A stretch of 64,000 bases of DNA from Nannocystis bainbridge (GTDB lineage: Bacteria; Myxococcota_A; Polyangia; Nannocystales; Nannocystaceae). Location: NCBI RefSeq assembly GCF_028368995.1, contig NZ_JAQNDL010000005.1, positions 196,501 through 260,500 of the forward strand, in the 5' to 3' direction. The position numbers were made by a program, and so were the translations under genes. The notes beneath the pieces are model-generated. The model was not told the DNA's origin. It saw only the letters and a list, made by a program, of their open reading frames with translations, and ran no database searches. The number at the start of each line of letters is the position of its first letter. Position 1 is the stretch's first letter. Of the stretch, positions 35,108-44,289 are shown one piece after another.

Positions 35108-38100
35108 GTGAACGTACAACCTTACGGCCGACCCGGAGATCGCCGCGTCTACCCTCGGGTGGCGTGCACGCTCGTGTGCACCGTCGCCAACGTCGGCAAC
35201 GGTCGCGTCCTCAACGTCTCCGACGGTGGGGCCTTCGTCGCCCTGCCCGACCAGCACGCGCACTTGCCGAGCCCGTTGCACCTGTCGGTGCCGCTGCTCG
35301 GCAGCGACCAGGTCGTCGACGTCGTAGCACGTGTCGTCCGCGTGGCCGCACTGTCGCCCCATGGCCTCGGGATCGGCCTGCAGTTCCAGGACCTCAGCGA
35401 GGGCGCGGCCGAGCAGATCCACCGGTACGTCCTCGGTCGTCTGCTCGCGGAGATCGCGGAGATCATGGAGGAGCAGCCGCGTCACATCGACCCGCGCAAC
35501 GTGCAGGTCGTGAGCGGCGTCGCCTCGGTCGCCGGCACCTTGCGCGACATGATCGCCGAGGGTCCCGTGCCCGGCATGTTGTTTCAGCGCGACGTCGGCG
35601 AGCTCGTCGACCTGCAGCTGTTCCAGGTCAGCAGCGCCGCGATCCTCGTCCAGCTGCGCGACCCCGCGGCGCGCCTGCCGGCCGTCGGCGATCACGTCCA
35701 CCTCACCTTGACGCGCGGCACATTCAACGCCCACGCGCACTCGCAGGTGCTCGACCGCAGCGGCGCCCGCGTCACGCTCGAGGTGCCGGCCAACCTCACC
35801 CGCTTCGAGCTGCGGCGCTCGCAGCGGCGCTCGCCCGGCCCGCAGGAGATGTTCGTCTCGATCCCGCTGCCGTATCCCCCGGGCAGGAAGCTGCGGCGCG
35901 AGGTGCTCGACATCTCCGCCACCGGCCTCGCCTTTCGCATGCGGCCCGACGAGGCGCTGCTGCTGCCCGGCACCCCGCTGCGCGAGGTCGTCGTCAGCGG
36001 CGCCAACGGCGACGGCGAGACCCGCAAGACCGGCCAGGTCATGCACGTCACCCCGGTCGAGGGCGACGCCGGCGCCATCGAGTTCCTGCGCATCGGCCTC
36101 GACTTCGGCATCGCCGACGAGGCCTTCACCAAGGGCGTGCGCCCGCGCGGCGCCGCCGAGAAGAAGTCGCTCGGCTTCGTCGAGAAGATGGGCCTCTTGA
36201 TCGGCCGGCTCATCCCGCGCAAGGCTCCGCCGCCGAGCGGGCCCGGGGCCAGCGGCGTCGAGGTCGTGCGCTACCCCAACCGCCGGCGCGAGGACATCGT
36301 CGCCATCCTCAACACCACCCCGCGCGGTGACGGGCGCAAGCTGCTCGCGCCGGTGATCATCATCCCGCCCGCCCACTCGAAGCGCAAGGAGTCGACCTCG
36401 GGCCTCGCGCTCACCCTGCTCGAGAACTTCGCCCGCCGCCGCCAGGACGTGGTCGTGCTGCGCTTCGACGGCGTGCGCAACCTCGGCGAGAGCTACAAGG
36501 ATCCCGACTGTCGCGAGCACGGGCGCGAGGCCATGCGCATGTCGCTGTCGCAGGCCGTCGACGACATCCAGGCCACCCTCGACTACGTCTACGACAACCC
36601 GATCTTCTCGCCGACCCAGGTCGTGCTGGTCTCGTTCAGCCTGCAGGGCGTCGTCGGTCGCCGCGCCGTGTGGAACGACCGGGGCAAGCGCATCCACTAC
36701 TGGCTCGGCATCAACGGCGCGCCTGCGGCTCAGGAGGTCATCCGCAACGCCTCCGGCGGCGTCGACTACGTGTCGCAGCACGCCAGCGGCAAGCTCAGCG
36801 GCGTCGCCAACATCCTCGGCGTCACCGGCGACATCGACCACTTCTGCGCCGACCTGTTGCGCGAGGGCCTCGCCTTCATGGCCGACGCCAAGCGCGAGAT
36901 CGCCGAGATCCCGGTCCCCGTGACCTGGTTGCTCGGGCGCTACGACGCGTGGATCGATCCTTCCACGATCCGGGAGTTCATGGCCGTCGACGCCCCCGGC
37001 GCGCGCGAGCTGGTCGAGCTCGACTGCGGTCACATGCCGCTGTCGAGCGTCGAGGCGCTGACCCTGTTCCACACCGCCGTGAAGCAGATCTGGCGGTTCC
37101 TGTTCCGCGAGGAGATCGACCCGATCACCCCCGACCCGCGCGAGCTGGTGCGCGCCCGCAACGCCGAGTGGCGGCGCGTGCCGAAGAGCCCGCTGCCCGA
37201 CCGGCGCCGCTACTGGCACGAGTACCTGCTCGGCGACAGCAGCTCCAAGCTCGCCTACGACGTCCTCAACGCCTGCGACGAGTACAACGAGTTCATCGAG
37301 CGCGAGCTCGAGCTGCTCGACGTGCGCGCCGACCACGTCGTCTGCGACCTCGGCTGCGGCACCGGCAACCTCTCCGCCCGGCTGCTGCGGCGTCGCGGGG
37401 CGCGCGGCCGGCCGCCGTGCGCGCGCTTGAACCTCGTCGATTTCGTGCCCGGCGCGCTCGACGAGGCCGAGCGCAAGCTCCGCGCCCTGGCCGAAGAGCG
37501 CGGGCTCGCGCTGCCCGAGGTCGCGCGGCACTGCGTCAACATCGACATCAGCCCGGTGCGGACGCTCCGGCGCTTCCTCGCCGGCGAGCTCTACGGCTAC
37601 GACGCGCTCCGGGGCATCATCAAGGGCCTCACGGGCTACTCGATCGACATGTGGAAGGCAGCGGAGGACTGGCGGCTGCACGACGTCTTGCGCGGGCGGG
37701 AGCTCGACAAGCAGGACCTCGCGTACCTCGCCGCCGCCTTGCCGGCCGACGAGCAGGACGTCGTCCTCGACTTCAACCGCATGACCCGCTGGCTGCGCGG
37801 CCGGCTCGGCCCGCAGGACCTGCTGCGCGACGCCCGGGCCCGGTTCGAGCGCGGCCAGGCCCCGGCGATCGACGAGCTGCAGCTCGCCCGCCTGTCCATT
37901 CGGCCAGGTGACCAGGTCGAGCGCCTGCCGTTCGCCGACGCCACCTTCGACCGCGTCGCCTGCAGCCTGGTGCTCAGCTACCTCAGCAATCCGATCGAGG
38001 TGCTGCGCGAGCTCCACCGCGTCGTCAAGCCGGGCGGGCGGATCGTCGTGTCGACGATGCAGCCCGACTTCGACATGAGCCGGATCTATCAAAACCTGCT

Positions 38101-38350
38101 GCACCGGCTGCAGAGCGACCCGAGCATGCCGCTGCCGCCGGGCGTCGACCGCGGGACCTTCCTGCGCGACGTGCGGGCCTTCCTCAGCAGCGCCGCCTTC
38201 CTCTCGATCCTCGCCGAGGAGGGCCAGTTCGCCTTCTTCTCGCGCGAGGAGCTGACCATGATGGTCGAGCGCGCCGGCTTCCGCCGCGTCGAGACCGTCA
38301 CCGCCTTCGGCGACCCGCCGCAGGCGATCATCGCCGTGGGCCATCGATGA
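35108..38350 (+). CDS. PilZ-PilZ-alpha/beta hydrolase-methyltransferase fusion
   Basis: A 1080-residue cytoplasmic fusion. PilZ 1 (about 10-120): DRRVYPR (RxxxR) and NVSDGGAFV (D/NxSxxG). PilZ 2 (about 232-345): RRSQRRSPG and DISATGLAF, so two cyclic-di-GMP sites. Residues about 385-690 form an alpha/beta hydrolase fold with VLVSFSLQGVVG (nucleophile Ser), GRYDAWIDPS and DCGHMPL (Asp/His), as in thioesterase or acyl-transferase-associated lipases. Residues about 715-1080 form a SAM methyltransferase: VCDLGCGTGN (about 745-755), a ~190-residue insertion, FADATFDRV and HRVVKPGGRIVVST. The stop overlaps the HD-GYP gene (ATGA). GTG start at 35108. Probably a c-di-GMP-regulated enzyme; substrates unknown. 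Confidence 0.82.
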   Translation: MNVQPYGRPGDRRVYPRVACTLVCTVANVGNGRVLNVSDGGAFVALPDQHAHLPSPLHLSVPLLGSDQVVDVVARVVRVAALSPHGLGIGLQFQDLSEGAAEQIHRYVLGRLLAEIAEIMEEQPRHIDPRNVQVVSGVASVAGTLRDMIAEGPVPGMLFQRDVGELVDLQLFQVSSAAILVQLRDPAARLPAVGDHVHLTLTRGTFNAHAHSQVLDRSGARVTLEVPANLTRFELRRSQRRSPGPQEMFVSIPLPYPPGRKLRREVLDISATGLAFRMRPDEALLLPGTPLREVVVSGANGDGETRKTGQVMHVTPVEGDAGAIEFLRIGLDFGIADEAFTKGVRPRGAAEKKSLGFVEKMGLLIGRLIPRKAPPPSGPGASGVEVVRYPNRRREDIVAILNTTPRGDGRKLLAPVIIIPPAHSKRKESTSGLALTLLENFARRRQDVVVLRFDGVRNLGESYKDPDCREHGREAMRMSLSQAVDDIQATLDYVYDNPIFSPTQVVLVSFSLQGVVGRRAVWNDRGKRIHYWLGINGAPAAQEVIRNASGGVDYVSQHASGKLSGVANILGVTGDIDHFCADLLREGLAFMADAKREIAEIPVPVTWLLGRYDAWIDPSTIREFMAVDAPGARELVELDCGHMPLSSVEALTLFHTAVKQIWRFLFREEIDPITPDPRELVRARNAEWRRVPKSPLPDRRRYWHEYLLGDSSSKLAYDVLNACDEYNEFIERELELLDVRADHVVCDLGCGTGNLSARLLRRRGARGRPPCARLNLVDFVPGALDEAERKLRALAEERGLALPEVARHCVNIDISPVRTLRRFLAGELYGYDALRGIIKGLTGYSIDMWKAAEDWRLHDVLRGRELDKQDLAYLAAALPADEQDVVLDFNRMTRWLRGRLGPQDLLRDARARFERGQAPAIDELQLARLSIRPGDQVERLPFADATFDRVACSLVLSYLSNPIEVLRELHRVVKPGGRIVVSTMQPDFDMSRIYQNLLHRLQSDPSMPLPPGVDRGTFLRDVRAFLSSAAFLSILAEEGQFAFFSREELTMMVERAGFRRVETVTAFGDPPQAIIAVGHR

Positions 38351-41079
38351 ACTCGAGCGACCTCTCCACCGCCAGCGAGAGCGCCGCGTCGCGCGACGAC
38401 GGCTTCGCCGCGCGCTTGCGGGAGGACATCGCGGCCGGCTACCGCCGCGTCACCTACCTCGGCATCGCCTTGATGCTGGGCTTCGGCGTGCTCGACATCA
38501 TCAGCCTCGACGACCCGCGCCTGGTCGCCAAGTTCTTCGCCATGCGCTTGGCGCTCGCGCTGGTGATGATCGGCCTGCTCAACTTCAGCCAGCGGCCGCG
38601 GTTCCAGCGGTGGGTCGAGAGCGTGTGCGCCCTGGCGATGTACCTCATCGGCTCCTTCATGGGCCTGATGAGCGCGCTCAACCTCGGCCACCAGAGCCAC
38701 TACTACGCCGGCATCACCCTCACGCTGGTCGCCGTCGGCGTATTCGTCCCGATCGGCCCGCTGCACGTCCTCGTCACCTCCAGCGCCGTCTACGTAACCT
38801 TCGTCGGCCTGCTGATCGCGCTCGACCCGGTGCCGCTCGCGCGGTGGGACTGGTCGGTGTTCGCCGCCAACAGCATCTTCCTGATCTCGACCGCCACCAC
38901 CGTCACCGTCGGCGCCTACTTCAACCGCCGCCTGCGCCGGCGCCTGTTCGAGGCCGCGTTCGCCCAGCAGCAGACCAACGAGGAGCTGCGCAGCGTCTAC
39001 GAGCGCATCACCCACAGCTACCAGGAAGTCTCGGAGAAGAACCGCGAGATCGAGGAGGCCTACCGGGCCAAGAGTCAGTTCCTCGACAACATGTCGCACG
39101 AGCTGCGGACCCCGCTGACCTGCATCCTCACCCCGCTCGAGGGCCTGCTCGCCGGCAACGCCCGCGGCGAGGTCCGGCAGGTGTTCGAGGACATGCACAC
39201 GGCCACCCGGCAGCTCTACGACCTCATCAACGACCTGCTCGACTACTCCAAGTACGGCGCGCGCGACCAGCCGCTCGCGCGCGACCCGGTCGACGTGCGC
39301 GCGATCGTCGACGAGCAGGTCAAGGCGTTCGGCAGCACCGCGCGCCAGCGCAAGCTCGGCCTGCAGTGGGACCCGCCGCCCGAGCCGGTGGTCGTGCTGG
39401 GCAGCGCGCGCGAGCTCGGCAAGGTCGCGCGCAACCTGATCAGCAACGCCATCAAGTTCACCTCCGCGGGCGGCCGCGTCACCGTCGCCGTCGCCGTCGT
39501 CGGCGAGCGCGTGCGCCTGTCGGTCCGCGACACCGGCATCGGCATGAGCGAGGCCGTCCAGGCCAAGCTGTTCACCCCGTTCTTCCAGGGCGACGCCACC
39601 TCGACGCGCGCCTTCGAGGGCACCGGCATCGGCCTCGCGCTGGTCAAGACGATCGTCAATCGCCACGACGGCGAGGTCGTGGTCGACAGCAGCCCCGGGC
39701 GCGGCACCACCATGACCGTCGAGCTGCCGAGCCAGCCGCTCGACCCGACCGAGCTGGTCGGCATGGCCCCGGCGCAGCCGGCCCCCGGCGAGTCGATGCT
39801 CGCCATCCCTGTCCCCGAGGACATCCTCGGCACGCCGGCGATGAGCATGACCCGCATCGAGCGCCTGCCGGGGTTCGATCGCGTCGAGCTGCTCGACCCG
39901 GCCGCGCCGACCCCCGATTTGTCGTTCCCGGGCGCCGCCCCGCTGCTCGGCGAGCACCTCATGGCCGCCCAGGGCGAGCGCAGCCGGATCCTCGTCATCG
40001 ACGACCACCCCGAGATCGTCCGCGTCATCGAGCGCCTGCTCGCCCCGCAACACGACGTCTACACCGCCAGCAACGGCGAGGAGGGCCTGGAGAAGGTCCG
40101 CGAGGTCCGGCCCGCGCTCGTCATCTCCGACGTCATGATGCCCAAGCTCTCGGGCTTCCAGCTGGTCGAGCAGCTGCGCAAGGACCCCGAGTTCGAGCGC
40201 CTGCCCGTGTTGCTGCTGACCGCCCGCGCCGACGGCCGCGACCGCGTGCGCGGCCTCCGGCGCGGCGCCAGCGACTACCTCGTCAAGCCGTTCTTGCCCG
40301 AGGAGCTCAAGGCGCGGGTCGGCAACCTGCTGCGGGCCCAGCACTACGAGTCGTACCTGACCCGCCTCAACGAGGAGCTGGCGACCAAGAGCAGCTCGCT
40401 CGAGGGCCGCGTCCACGGCTTCTTCATCGACACCGTGCGCACTCTGGTCGCCGCCATCGACGCCAAGGACTTCTACACCGGCGGTCACTCCGAGCGCGTC
40501 AGCCACTTCGCCGTCCGCATCGCCGAGCACATGAAGGTCGCGCGGCCGCTGCTCCGCACCATCGAGCTCGGGGCCCTGCTGCACGACGTCGGCAAGATCG
40601 GCATCCCCGACAAGGTCCTCAACAAGCCCGGCGCCCTGACCCTCGAGGAGATCGAGGTCATTCGTCAGCACACCGTGCTCGGCGGCAAGATCCTCGAGAA
40701 GTCGCCCGAGCTGGCCGAGCTGCGGCGGTTCGCGCTCCACCACCACGAGCGCTGGGACGGCACCGGCTACCCTGACCGCCTGCGCGGCGACGACATCCCG
40801 CCGAGCGTGCGCGTCGTCAGCGTCGCCGACTGCTGGGACGCGATGGTGTCCGACCGCATCTACCGCAGCGGCATGGAGCCGCGGATCGCCGCCGAAAAGG
40901 TCAGCAAACTCGGCGGCACGCAGTTCGACCCGATGGTCGTCGAGGCCATGATGGAGATCTGGCCCGAGCTCGAGCTGCCGCCCAACCTGCGCCCGCTCAA
41001 GCCGCGCACCAGCCCGGCGGAGAATCGGCAGGGCCCGCGCGTCAGCGAGTGCGGCGAGGTCTACGAGGTCCACAACTGA
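38347..41079 (+). CDS. Sensor kinase-receiver-HD-GYP hybrid
   Basis: A 910-residue signalling protein. The N-terminus (30-200) has about six membrane helices forming an integral sensor. HisKA follows (phospho-acceptor His in NMSHELRTPLTC, near 250) and HATPase with NLISNAIKF, DTGIGMS and GTGIGLAL. A receiver domain (DDHPE near 548, Asp in ISDVMMPKLSG near 594, Lys in LVKPFLP) is next. The C-terminal HD-GYP domain has LLHDVGKIGIP (near 745) and HHERWDGTGYPDRL (near 798), a complete metal and substrate signature for cyclic-di-GMP hydrolysis. The ATGA overlap with the PilZ fusion suggests one c-di-GMP module. Confidence 0.93.
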   Translation: MNSSDLSTASESAASRDDGFAARLREDIAAGYRRVTYLGIALMLGFGVLDIISLDDPRLVAKFFAMRLALALVMIGLLNFSQRPRFQRWVESVCALAMYLIGSFMGLMSALNLGHQSHYYAGITLTLVAVGVFVPIGPLHVLVTSSAVYVTFVGLLIALDPVPLARWDWSVFAANSIFLISTATTVTVGAYFNRRLRRRLFEAAFAQQQTNEELRSVYERITHSYQEVSEKNREIEEAYRAKSQFLDNMSHELRTPLTCILTPLEGLLAGNARGEVRQVFEDMHTATRQLYDLINDLLDYSKYGARDQPLARDPVDVRAIVDEQVKAFGSTARQRKLGLQWDPPPEPVVVLGSARELGKVARNLISNAIKFTSAGGRVTVAVAVVGERVRLSVRDTGIGMSEAVQAKLFTPFFQGDATSTRAFEGTGIGLALVKTIVNRHDGEVVVDSSPGRGTTMTVELPSQPLDPTELVGMAPAQPAPGESMLAIPVPEDILGTPAMSMTRIERLPGFDRVELLDPAAPTPDLSFPGAAPLLGEHLMAAQGERSRILVIDDHPEIVRVIERLLAPQHDVYTASNGEEGLEKVREVRPALVISDVMMPKLSGFQLVEQLRKDPEFERLPVLLLTARADGRDRVRGLRRGASDYLVKPFLPEELKARVGNLLRAQHYESYLTRLNEELATKSSSLEGRVHGFFIDTVRTLVAAIDAKDFYTGGHSERVSHFAVRIAEHMKVARPLLRTIELGALLHDVGKIGIPDKVLNKPGALTLEEIEVIRQHTVLGGKILEKSPELAELRRFALHHHERWDGTGYPDRLRGDDIPPSVRVVSVADCWDAMVSDRIYRSGMEPRIAAEKVSKLGGTQFDPMVVEAMMEIWPELELPPNLRPLKPRTSPAENRQGPRVSECGEVYEVHN

Positions 41080-41155
41080 AGCGTCGTCGCCGCCGGGGAT
41101 CGGGGACCGCATGCGTACGCGGCTGCGCAGGCTGCTGCGCGCGACCGGCCTCGTC

Positions 41156-41183
41156 GTGACAAACGGCTGCGGCCGGTTACAAT
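41156..41183 (+). promoter_or_regulatory. Promoter with near-leaderless start
   Basis: GTGACA (41156-41161) and TACAAT (41178-41183) are 16 bases apart. The GTG start is at 41193, so transcription would begin within a few bases of it. Confidence 0.55.
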
Positions 41184-41192
41184 CCCGGCCCT

Positions 41193-41849
41193 GTGACGAC
41201 CTCGATCGATCGGATGCGAGCCGCGTGGCGCTTCTTCCTCAACGGCTGGCGTGACTGGGACCAGACCGCCTCCTTCGTGCCCAGCTCGCGGTTCCTGGTC
41301 GACGCGCTCGTCGAGGGCGCCGAGCTCGGCCGGGCTCGCAGCGTGGTCGAGCTCGGCACCGGCACCGGCACCGTCACCGAGAAATTGCTCGAGGCCATGC
41401 GCCCGGACGCCCGGCTCTTTGGCTTCGAGATCGACGGTCCGCTGCTCGAGGCCACTGCCCGGCGCTTGCCCGATCCGCGGCTCGTCGCCATCCACGGCAG
41501 CGCCGCCGACATCGGCACGCACCTCGCCGCCGCGGGTCAAGACGGCCCGGTCGACGCCATCATCTCGTGCCTCGGCATGAGCCTGCTGCCGCCCGAGCTG
41601 CGCGACGCGATCCTCGACAGCGCCGCGCGGGTGCTCGCGCCCGGCGGCGTGTTCGTGCAGTACGGCTACCTGCACGCGCACGTGCTCGTCTACAGCACCA
41701 CGCGCGGCTTCTCGCAGTTCCACCTCGGCCGCACCCTCGGCCGCTACTTCGAGGAGCAGCGGCGCCAGATCGTCGTGCCCAACCTGCCGCCGGCCGAGGT
41801 GTTGGTGTGCCGCGGCTCGCTGCGGCGCGACATCTCCGCTGCCGCCTGA
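41193..41849 (+). CDS. SAM-dependent methyltransferase, phospholipid N-methyltransferase-like
   Basis: A 218-residue class I methyltransferase starting GTG (MTTSIDRMR). SAM motif VVELGTGTGTVTEKLL (near 50-65), acidic FGFEIDG, then IISCLGMSLLP and ARVLAPGGVFVQYGYLH. The pattern, including FFLNGWRDWDQTASFVPSSR near the start, fits the PmtA group that methylates phosphatidylethanolamine. Substrate assignment is tentative. Promoter directly upstream. Confidence 0.8.
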   Translation: MTTSIDRMRAAWRFFLNGWRDWDQTASFVPSSRFLVDALVEGAELGRARSVVELGTGTGTVTEKLLEAMRPDARLFGFEIDGPLLEATARRLPDPRLVAIHGSAADIGTHLAAAGQDGPVDAIISCLGMSLLPPELRDAILDSAARVLAPGGVFVQYGYLHAHVLVYSTTRGFSQFHLGRTLGRYFEEQRRQIVVPNLPPAEVLVCRGSLRRDISAAA

Positions 41850-42038
41850 GGCACGGGCTCGCCCGCCCCGCGCGTCGCAGTTCTGTCGCCGTTTGTTTTA
41901 GTTCTGTCGCGGCCGGCAGGGGCTCCGCAGGGGCGAGTGCGCGAACCGTTGCGCACCTGCACAGAGCTTCAGGATCCGGCCCTGCACAGCGTCCACGAAC
42001 GTTGCACGGGGGTCGGCTTCGGTGTATCGCTGCGGCGC

Positions 42039-42851
42039 GTGCAGAGCCTCGATCATTACTACCAGTCGACGTACGACCGCGTCGCCGAGTTTTACGACGA
42101 CCTCTGGAGCCCCAACGTCAAGACGCCCAACGACCGGCTCACGCGCGACCTGCACCTCCGTCGCGGCGAGCGCCTGGTCGACCTCGCGTGTGGCAGCGGC
42201 GCCGCCACCCTGCCGATGATGCACCTCATCGCGCCCGGCGAGACCGTCGCCGTCGACCCCTCGGAGAACATGCTGGCCCTGGCCGTCCAGCGCGCCGAGC
42301 AAGAGGGCCTGCACCTCTTGCCCGTCAACTCCAAGGCCGAGGACTTCATCGCCGACGCCCCCGCGCACTCGTTCGACGTCGTGTCGATGCGGTTCGCGCT
42401 CGCCTACCTCGACTGGCCGCGCGTGCTGCCGGCGATGGGTCGCCTGGTCCGCCCCGGCGGCCGCGTCGGCATCCTGACCAGCCTCGCCACCAGCGCCCCG
42501 CAGGCGATGGCGACCTACCAGAAGTTCGCCGAGCACCTCGAGCTCGACACCGTCGCCGAGCCGCCGACGCCCCGCGAGATCGACCCCGTGCTCGAGCTGC
42601 TCGGCCGCGGCGGCCTCGTCATCGACACCTGCTGGCAGCACAACTTCCGCCTGTGGTTCAAGACCGGCGTCGACGCCACCCGCTGGCTGCTCGACACCGG
42701 CTACATCACCCACCCGGCCCTGTCGGCGCTCGAGGGCGAGATCCGCGACGCCATGATCGAGCTGTTCGGCTCGCACCTCGAAGAGGGCTTCCGCGAGGAG
42801 GAGGGCGTGCCGCTCGACTTCTTCTTCGCCGGCGTGATCGCCCGCCGCTGA
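42039..42851 (+). CDS. Class I SAM methyltransferase
   Basis: A 270-residue methyltransferase. SAM motif LVDLACGSGAATLPM, acidic VAVDPSEN, then FDVVSMRFALAYLDWP and RLVRPGGRVGILTSLAT (the post-I and motif III parts of ubiquinone/menaquinone-biosynthesis-like enzymes). The start at GTG 42039 is chosen since the frame further upstream has no methyltransferase sequence and a TGTATC box lies just before. The C-terminal helical region, with FRLWFKTGVDATRWLLDTGY, resembles small-molecule methyltransferases. Substrate unknown. Confidence 0.85.
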   Translation: MQSLDHYYQSTYDRVAEFYDDLWSPNVKTPNDRLTRDLHLRRGERLVDLACGSGAATLPMMHLIAPGETVAVDPSENMLALAVQRAEQEGLHLLPVNSKAEDFIADAPAHSFDVVSMRFALAYLDWPRVLPAMGRLVRPGGRVGILTSLATSAPQAMATYQKFAEHLELDTVAEPPTPREIDPVLELLGRGGLVIDTCWQHNFRLWFKTGVDATRWLLDTGYITHPALSALEGEIRDAMIELFGSHLEEGFREEEGVPLDFFFAGVIARR

Positions 42852-42897
42852 CCTGTCCTCGCGGGCAGGTTCACGACCTGTCCCTTCGGCCAGGCTA
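42850..42897. repeat. Two CTGTCC palindromes
   Basis: ACCTGTCCTCGCGGGCAGGT and ACCTGTCCCTTCGGCCAGG lie in tandem immediately after the methyltransferase stop. Each is an imperfect inverted repeat with a 4-base loop and could terminate transcription. Confidence 0.8.
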
Positions 42898-43019
42898 ACC
42901 GCGACGCCCGCCCCGCCCCGCTCCGCCCCGCCCGAGCCCGCCAGCCTCTCCACCGAGGCGCGCGGGCTCGCTCGCGCGATCGCTCCGCCGCCCGCTTCGC
43001 CTCGCCCGGCGCCTCGCGG

Positions 43020-43025
43020 TACCAT
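43020..43025 (+). promoter_or_regulatory. -10 box of leaderless membrane-protein gene
   Basis: TACCAT ends 7 bases before the ATG at 43033. Confidence 0.45.
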
Positions 43026-43032
43026 CGCGCCC

Positions 43033-43800
43033 ATGGCCCTCTCCGCGCGCGCCCAGCAGGTCCTCGGCACCCTCGCCGTCGTCTTCGTCGGCGCGTTCCT
43101 GCTGCTCGCCGGCCTCGACCACACCGAGCTCCGCTGCGACCGCGCGCGCGGCAGCTGCACGTACACGGCCGGGCTCCTCGGCTTCGAGCGCACCAAGGAG
43201 ATCCCGCTCGCCGCGATCGCCGACCACCGGTTCGACACCCGCGAGGGCCGGGCCGGCACGCGCGGCGTCACCGTGCTGATCGACGCCAGCGGCCGCGAGC
43301 AAGGGCTCGGCCTCACCGACGAGGCCTCCGCCCGCGCCGACTACGACGCCCTGCACGCCTTCTTCCAGGGCCAGCGGGACGCCGTCGCCGTCGCCGTCGG
43401 CCCCGGCTGGTGGCTGGTCGGCTTCGGCGTGCTCTGCCTCGTCTTCGGCCCCTTCGTCGTGCGCGCCAGCGGGCCCACGCGCGCCCGCGCGCCCGTCGGC
43501 GAGCAGCCCCGACGCGGCGCCGGCCCGTGGCGCCTCGTGCTCGCCGTCGGGGTCCTCGCGCTGCTCGGGCTGGCGGCCTCGACCTTCATGGCCCGGACCC
43601 AGGGCACCCTCGCCCTGACCTGCACCCAGCGCTGCGACATCGGCGGCGGCAGCTGCATGCCCGGCGCGCAGTTGCAGCTCAACCTCGCGCCCGGCGAGTA
43701 CGAGGTGCGCGTCTTCAACCCCGACGATCCCGCGCAGCCGATCGTCCACCGCGTCGCCGTCGCGCGCGGCGAGGTCACCCACTTCGAGTGCGCGCGCTGA
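43033..43800 (+). CDS. Membrane protein with two helices
   Basis: A 255-residue protein. A first transmembrane helix (LGTLAVVFVGAFLLLAGL) is followed by a beta-rich, Cys-containing domain (about 35-115), a second helix (WWLVGFGVLCLVFGPFVV), a third (WRLVLAVGVLALLGLAAS) and a final periplasmic beta domain with CTQRCDIGGGSCMPGAQLQL. The two soluble parts resemble Ig-like or PH-like membrane-associated domains (DUF-type). It lies just upstream of the secretion module but a separate promoter is visible. No family was recognised. Confidence 0.65.
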   Translation: MALSARAQQVLGTLAVVFVGAFLLLAGLDHTELRCDRARGSCTYTAGLLGFERTKEIPLAAIADHRFDTREGRAGTRGVTVLIDASGREQGLGLTDEASARADYDALHAFFQGQRDAVAVAVGPGWWLVGFGVLCLVFGPFVVRASGPTRARAPVGEQPRRGAGPWRLVLAVGVLALLGLAASTFMARTQGTLALTCTQRCDIGGGSCMPGAQLQLNLAPGEYEVRVFNPDDPAQPIVHRVAVARGEVTHFECAR

Positions 43801-43873
43801 CGAGCGCCCGCGCGCGCCTGCGGCCCTCGCTGCGCCGCCGCCCCCGCGGCCGTTTCTGTGGAAGCATCACCGC

Positions 43874-44278
43874 ATGCCCGAGGACCGCGACGCGCCGACC
43901 ACCGCCCTCGAACTCGTCGGACAGCACCGCGTCGAGCTGCGCCGCGACCCCGCGCTCGACACCCTCGAGCTCATCGGTCGCGACGGCAAGGTCGTCCTCG
44001 CCATCGAGGTCCGCGAGACCGGCCCGGTGCTGCGCTTCGAGGGCGCCGGCCTCACCCTCAAGACCGCGGGCGAGCTGGTGCTCGACGCCAAGAAGCTGAC
44101 CCTTCGCTCCGAAGAGGCGCTGTCGCTGACGACCGGCGGTGACCTCGATCTCGTCGCCGCCGGCGACCTCCGCAGCACCGCCCGCGTGCAGACGATCACC
44201 GCCGAGCTCGGCGACGTCCGGCTCGAGGCCAACGACGACGTCCGGATCGACGGCGAGCGCGTGCTCGTCAACTGCTGA
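43874..44278 (+). CDS. VgrG/DUF3540-like beta-helix protein
   Basis: A 134-residue soluble protein. The second half repeats short strand units (AGELVLDAKKLTLRSEEALS, LTTGGDLDLVAAGDLRS, GDVRLEANDDVRIDGERVL) about ten residues apart, as in the triple-stranded beta-helix at the tip of VgrG or the DUF3540 tail-spike proteins. It stands first in a run of DUF2169 and PAAR-like genes, so a spike-accessory role for a type VI-like system is the best inference. Confidence 0.6.
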   Translation: MPEDRDAPTTALELVGQHRVELRRDPALDTLELIGRDGKVVLAIEVRETGPVLRFEGAGLTLKTAGELVLDAKKLTLRSEEALSLTTGGDLDLVAAGDLRSTARVQTITAELGDVRLEANDDVRIDGERVLVNC

Positions 44279-44289
44279 AGGCGCGCGCC

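Noticed and set aside
34100..38344. Minus-strand open frame of about 1400 codons opposite the PilZ fusion gene
   Set aside because: It is the mirror of a well-supported coding gene in high-GC DNA, is rich in Arg/Ala/Glu/Val/Asp with no domain, and lacks a start signal.
38089..41112. Minus-strand open frame of about 1000 codons opposite the HD-GYP gene
   Set aside because: Opposite strand of a multi-domain protein with complete motifs; composition is that of a shadow frame.
43874..44278. Calling the beta-helix gene a full VgrG
   Set aside because: At 134 residues it lacks the gp27/gp5 core; only the repeat part is visible.
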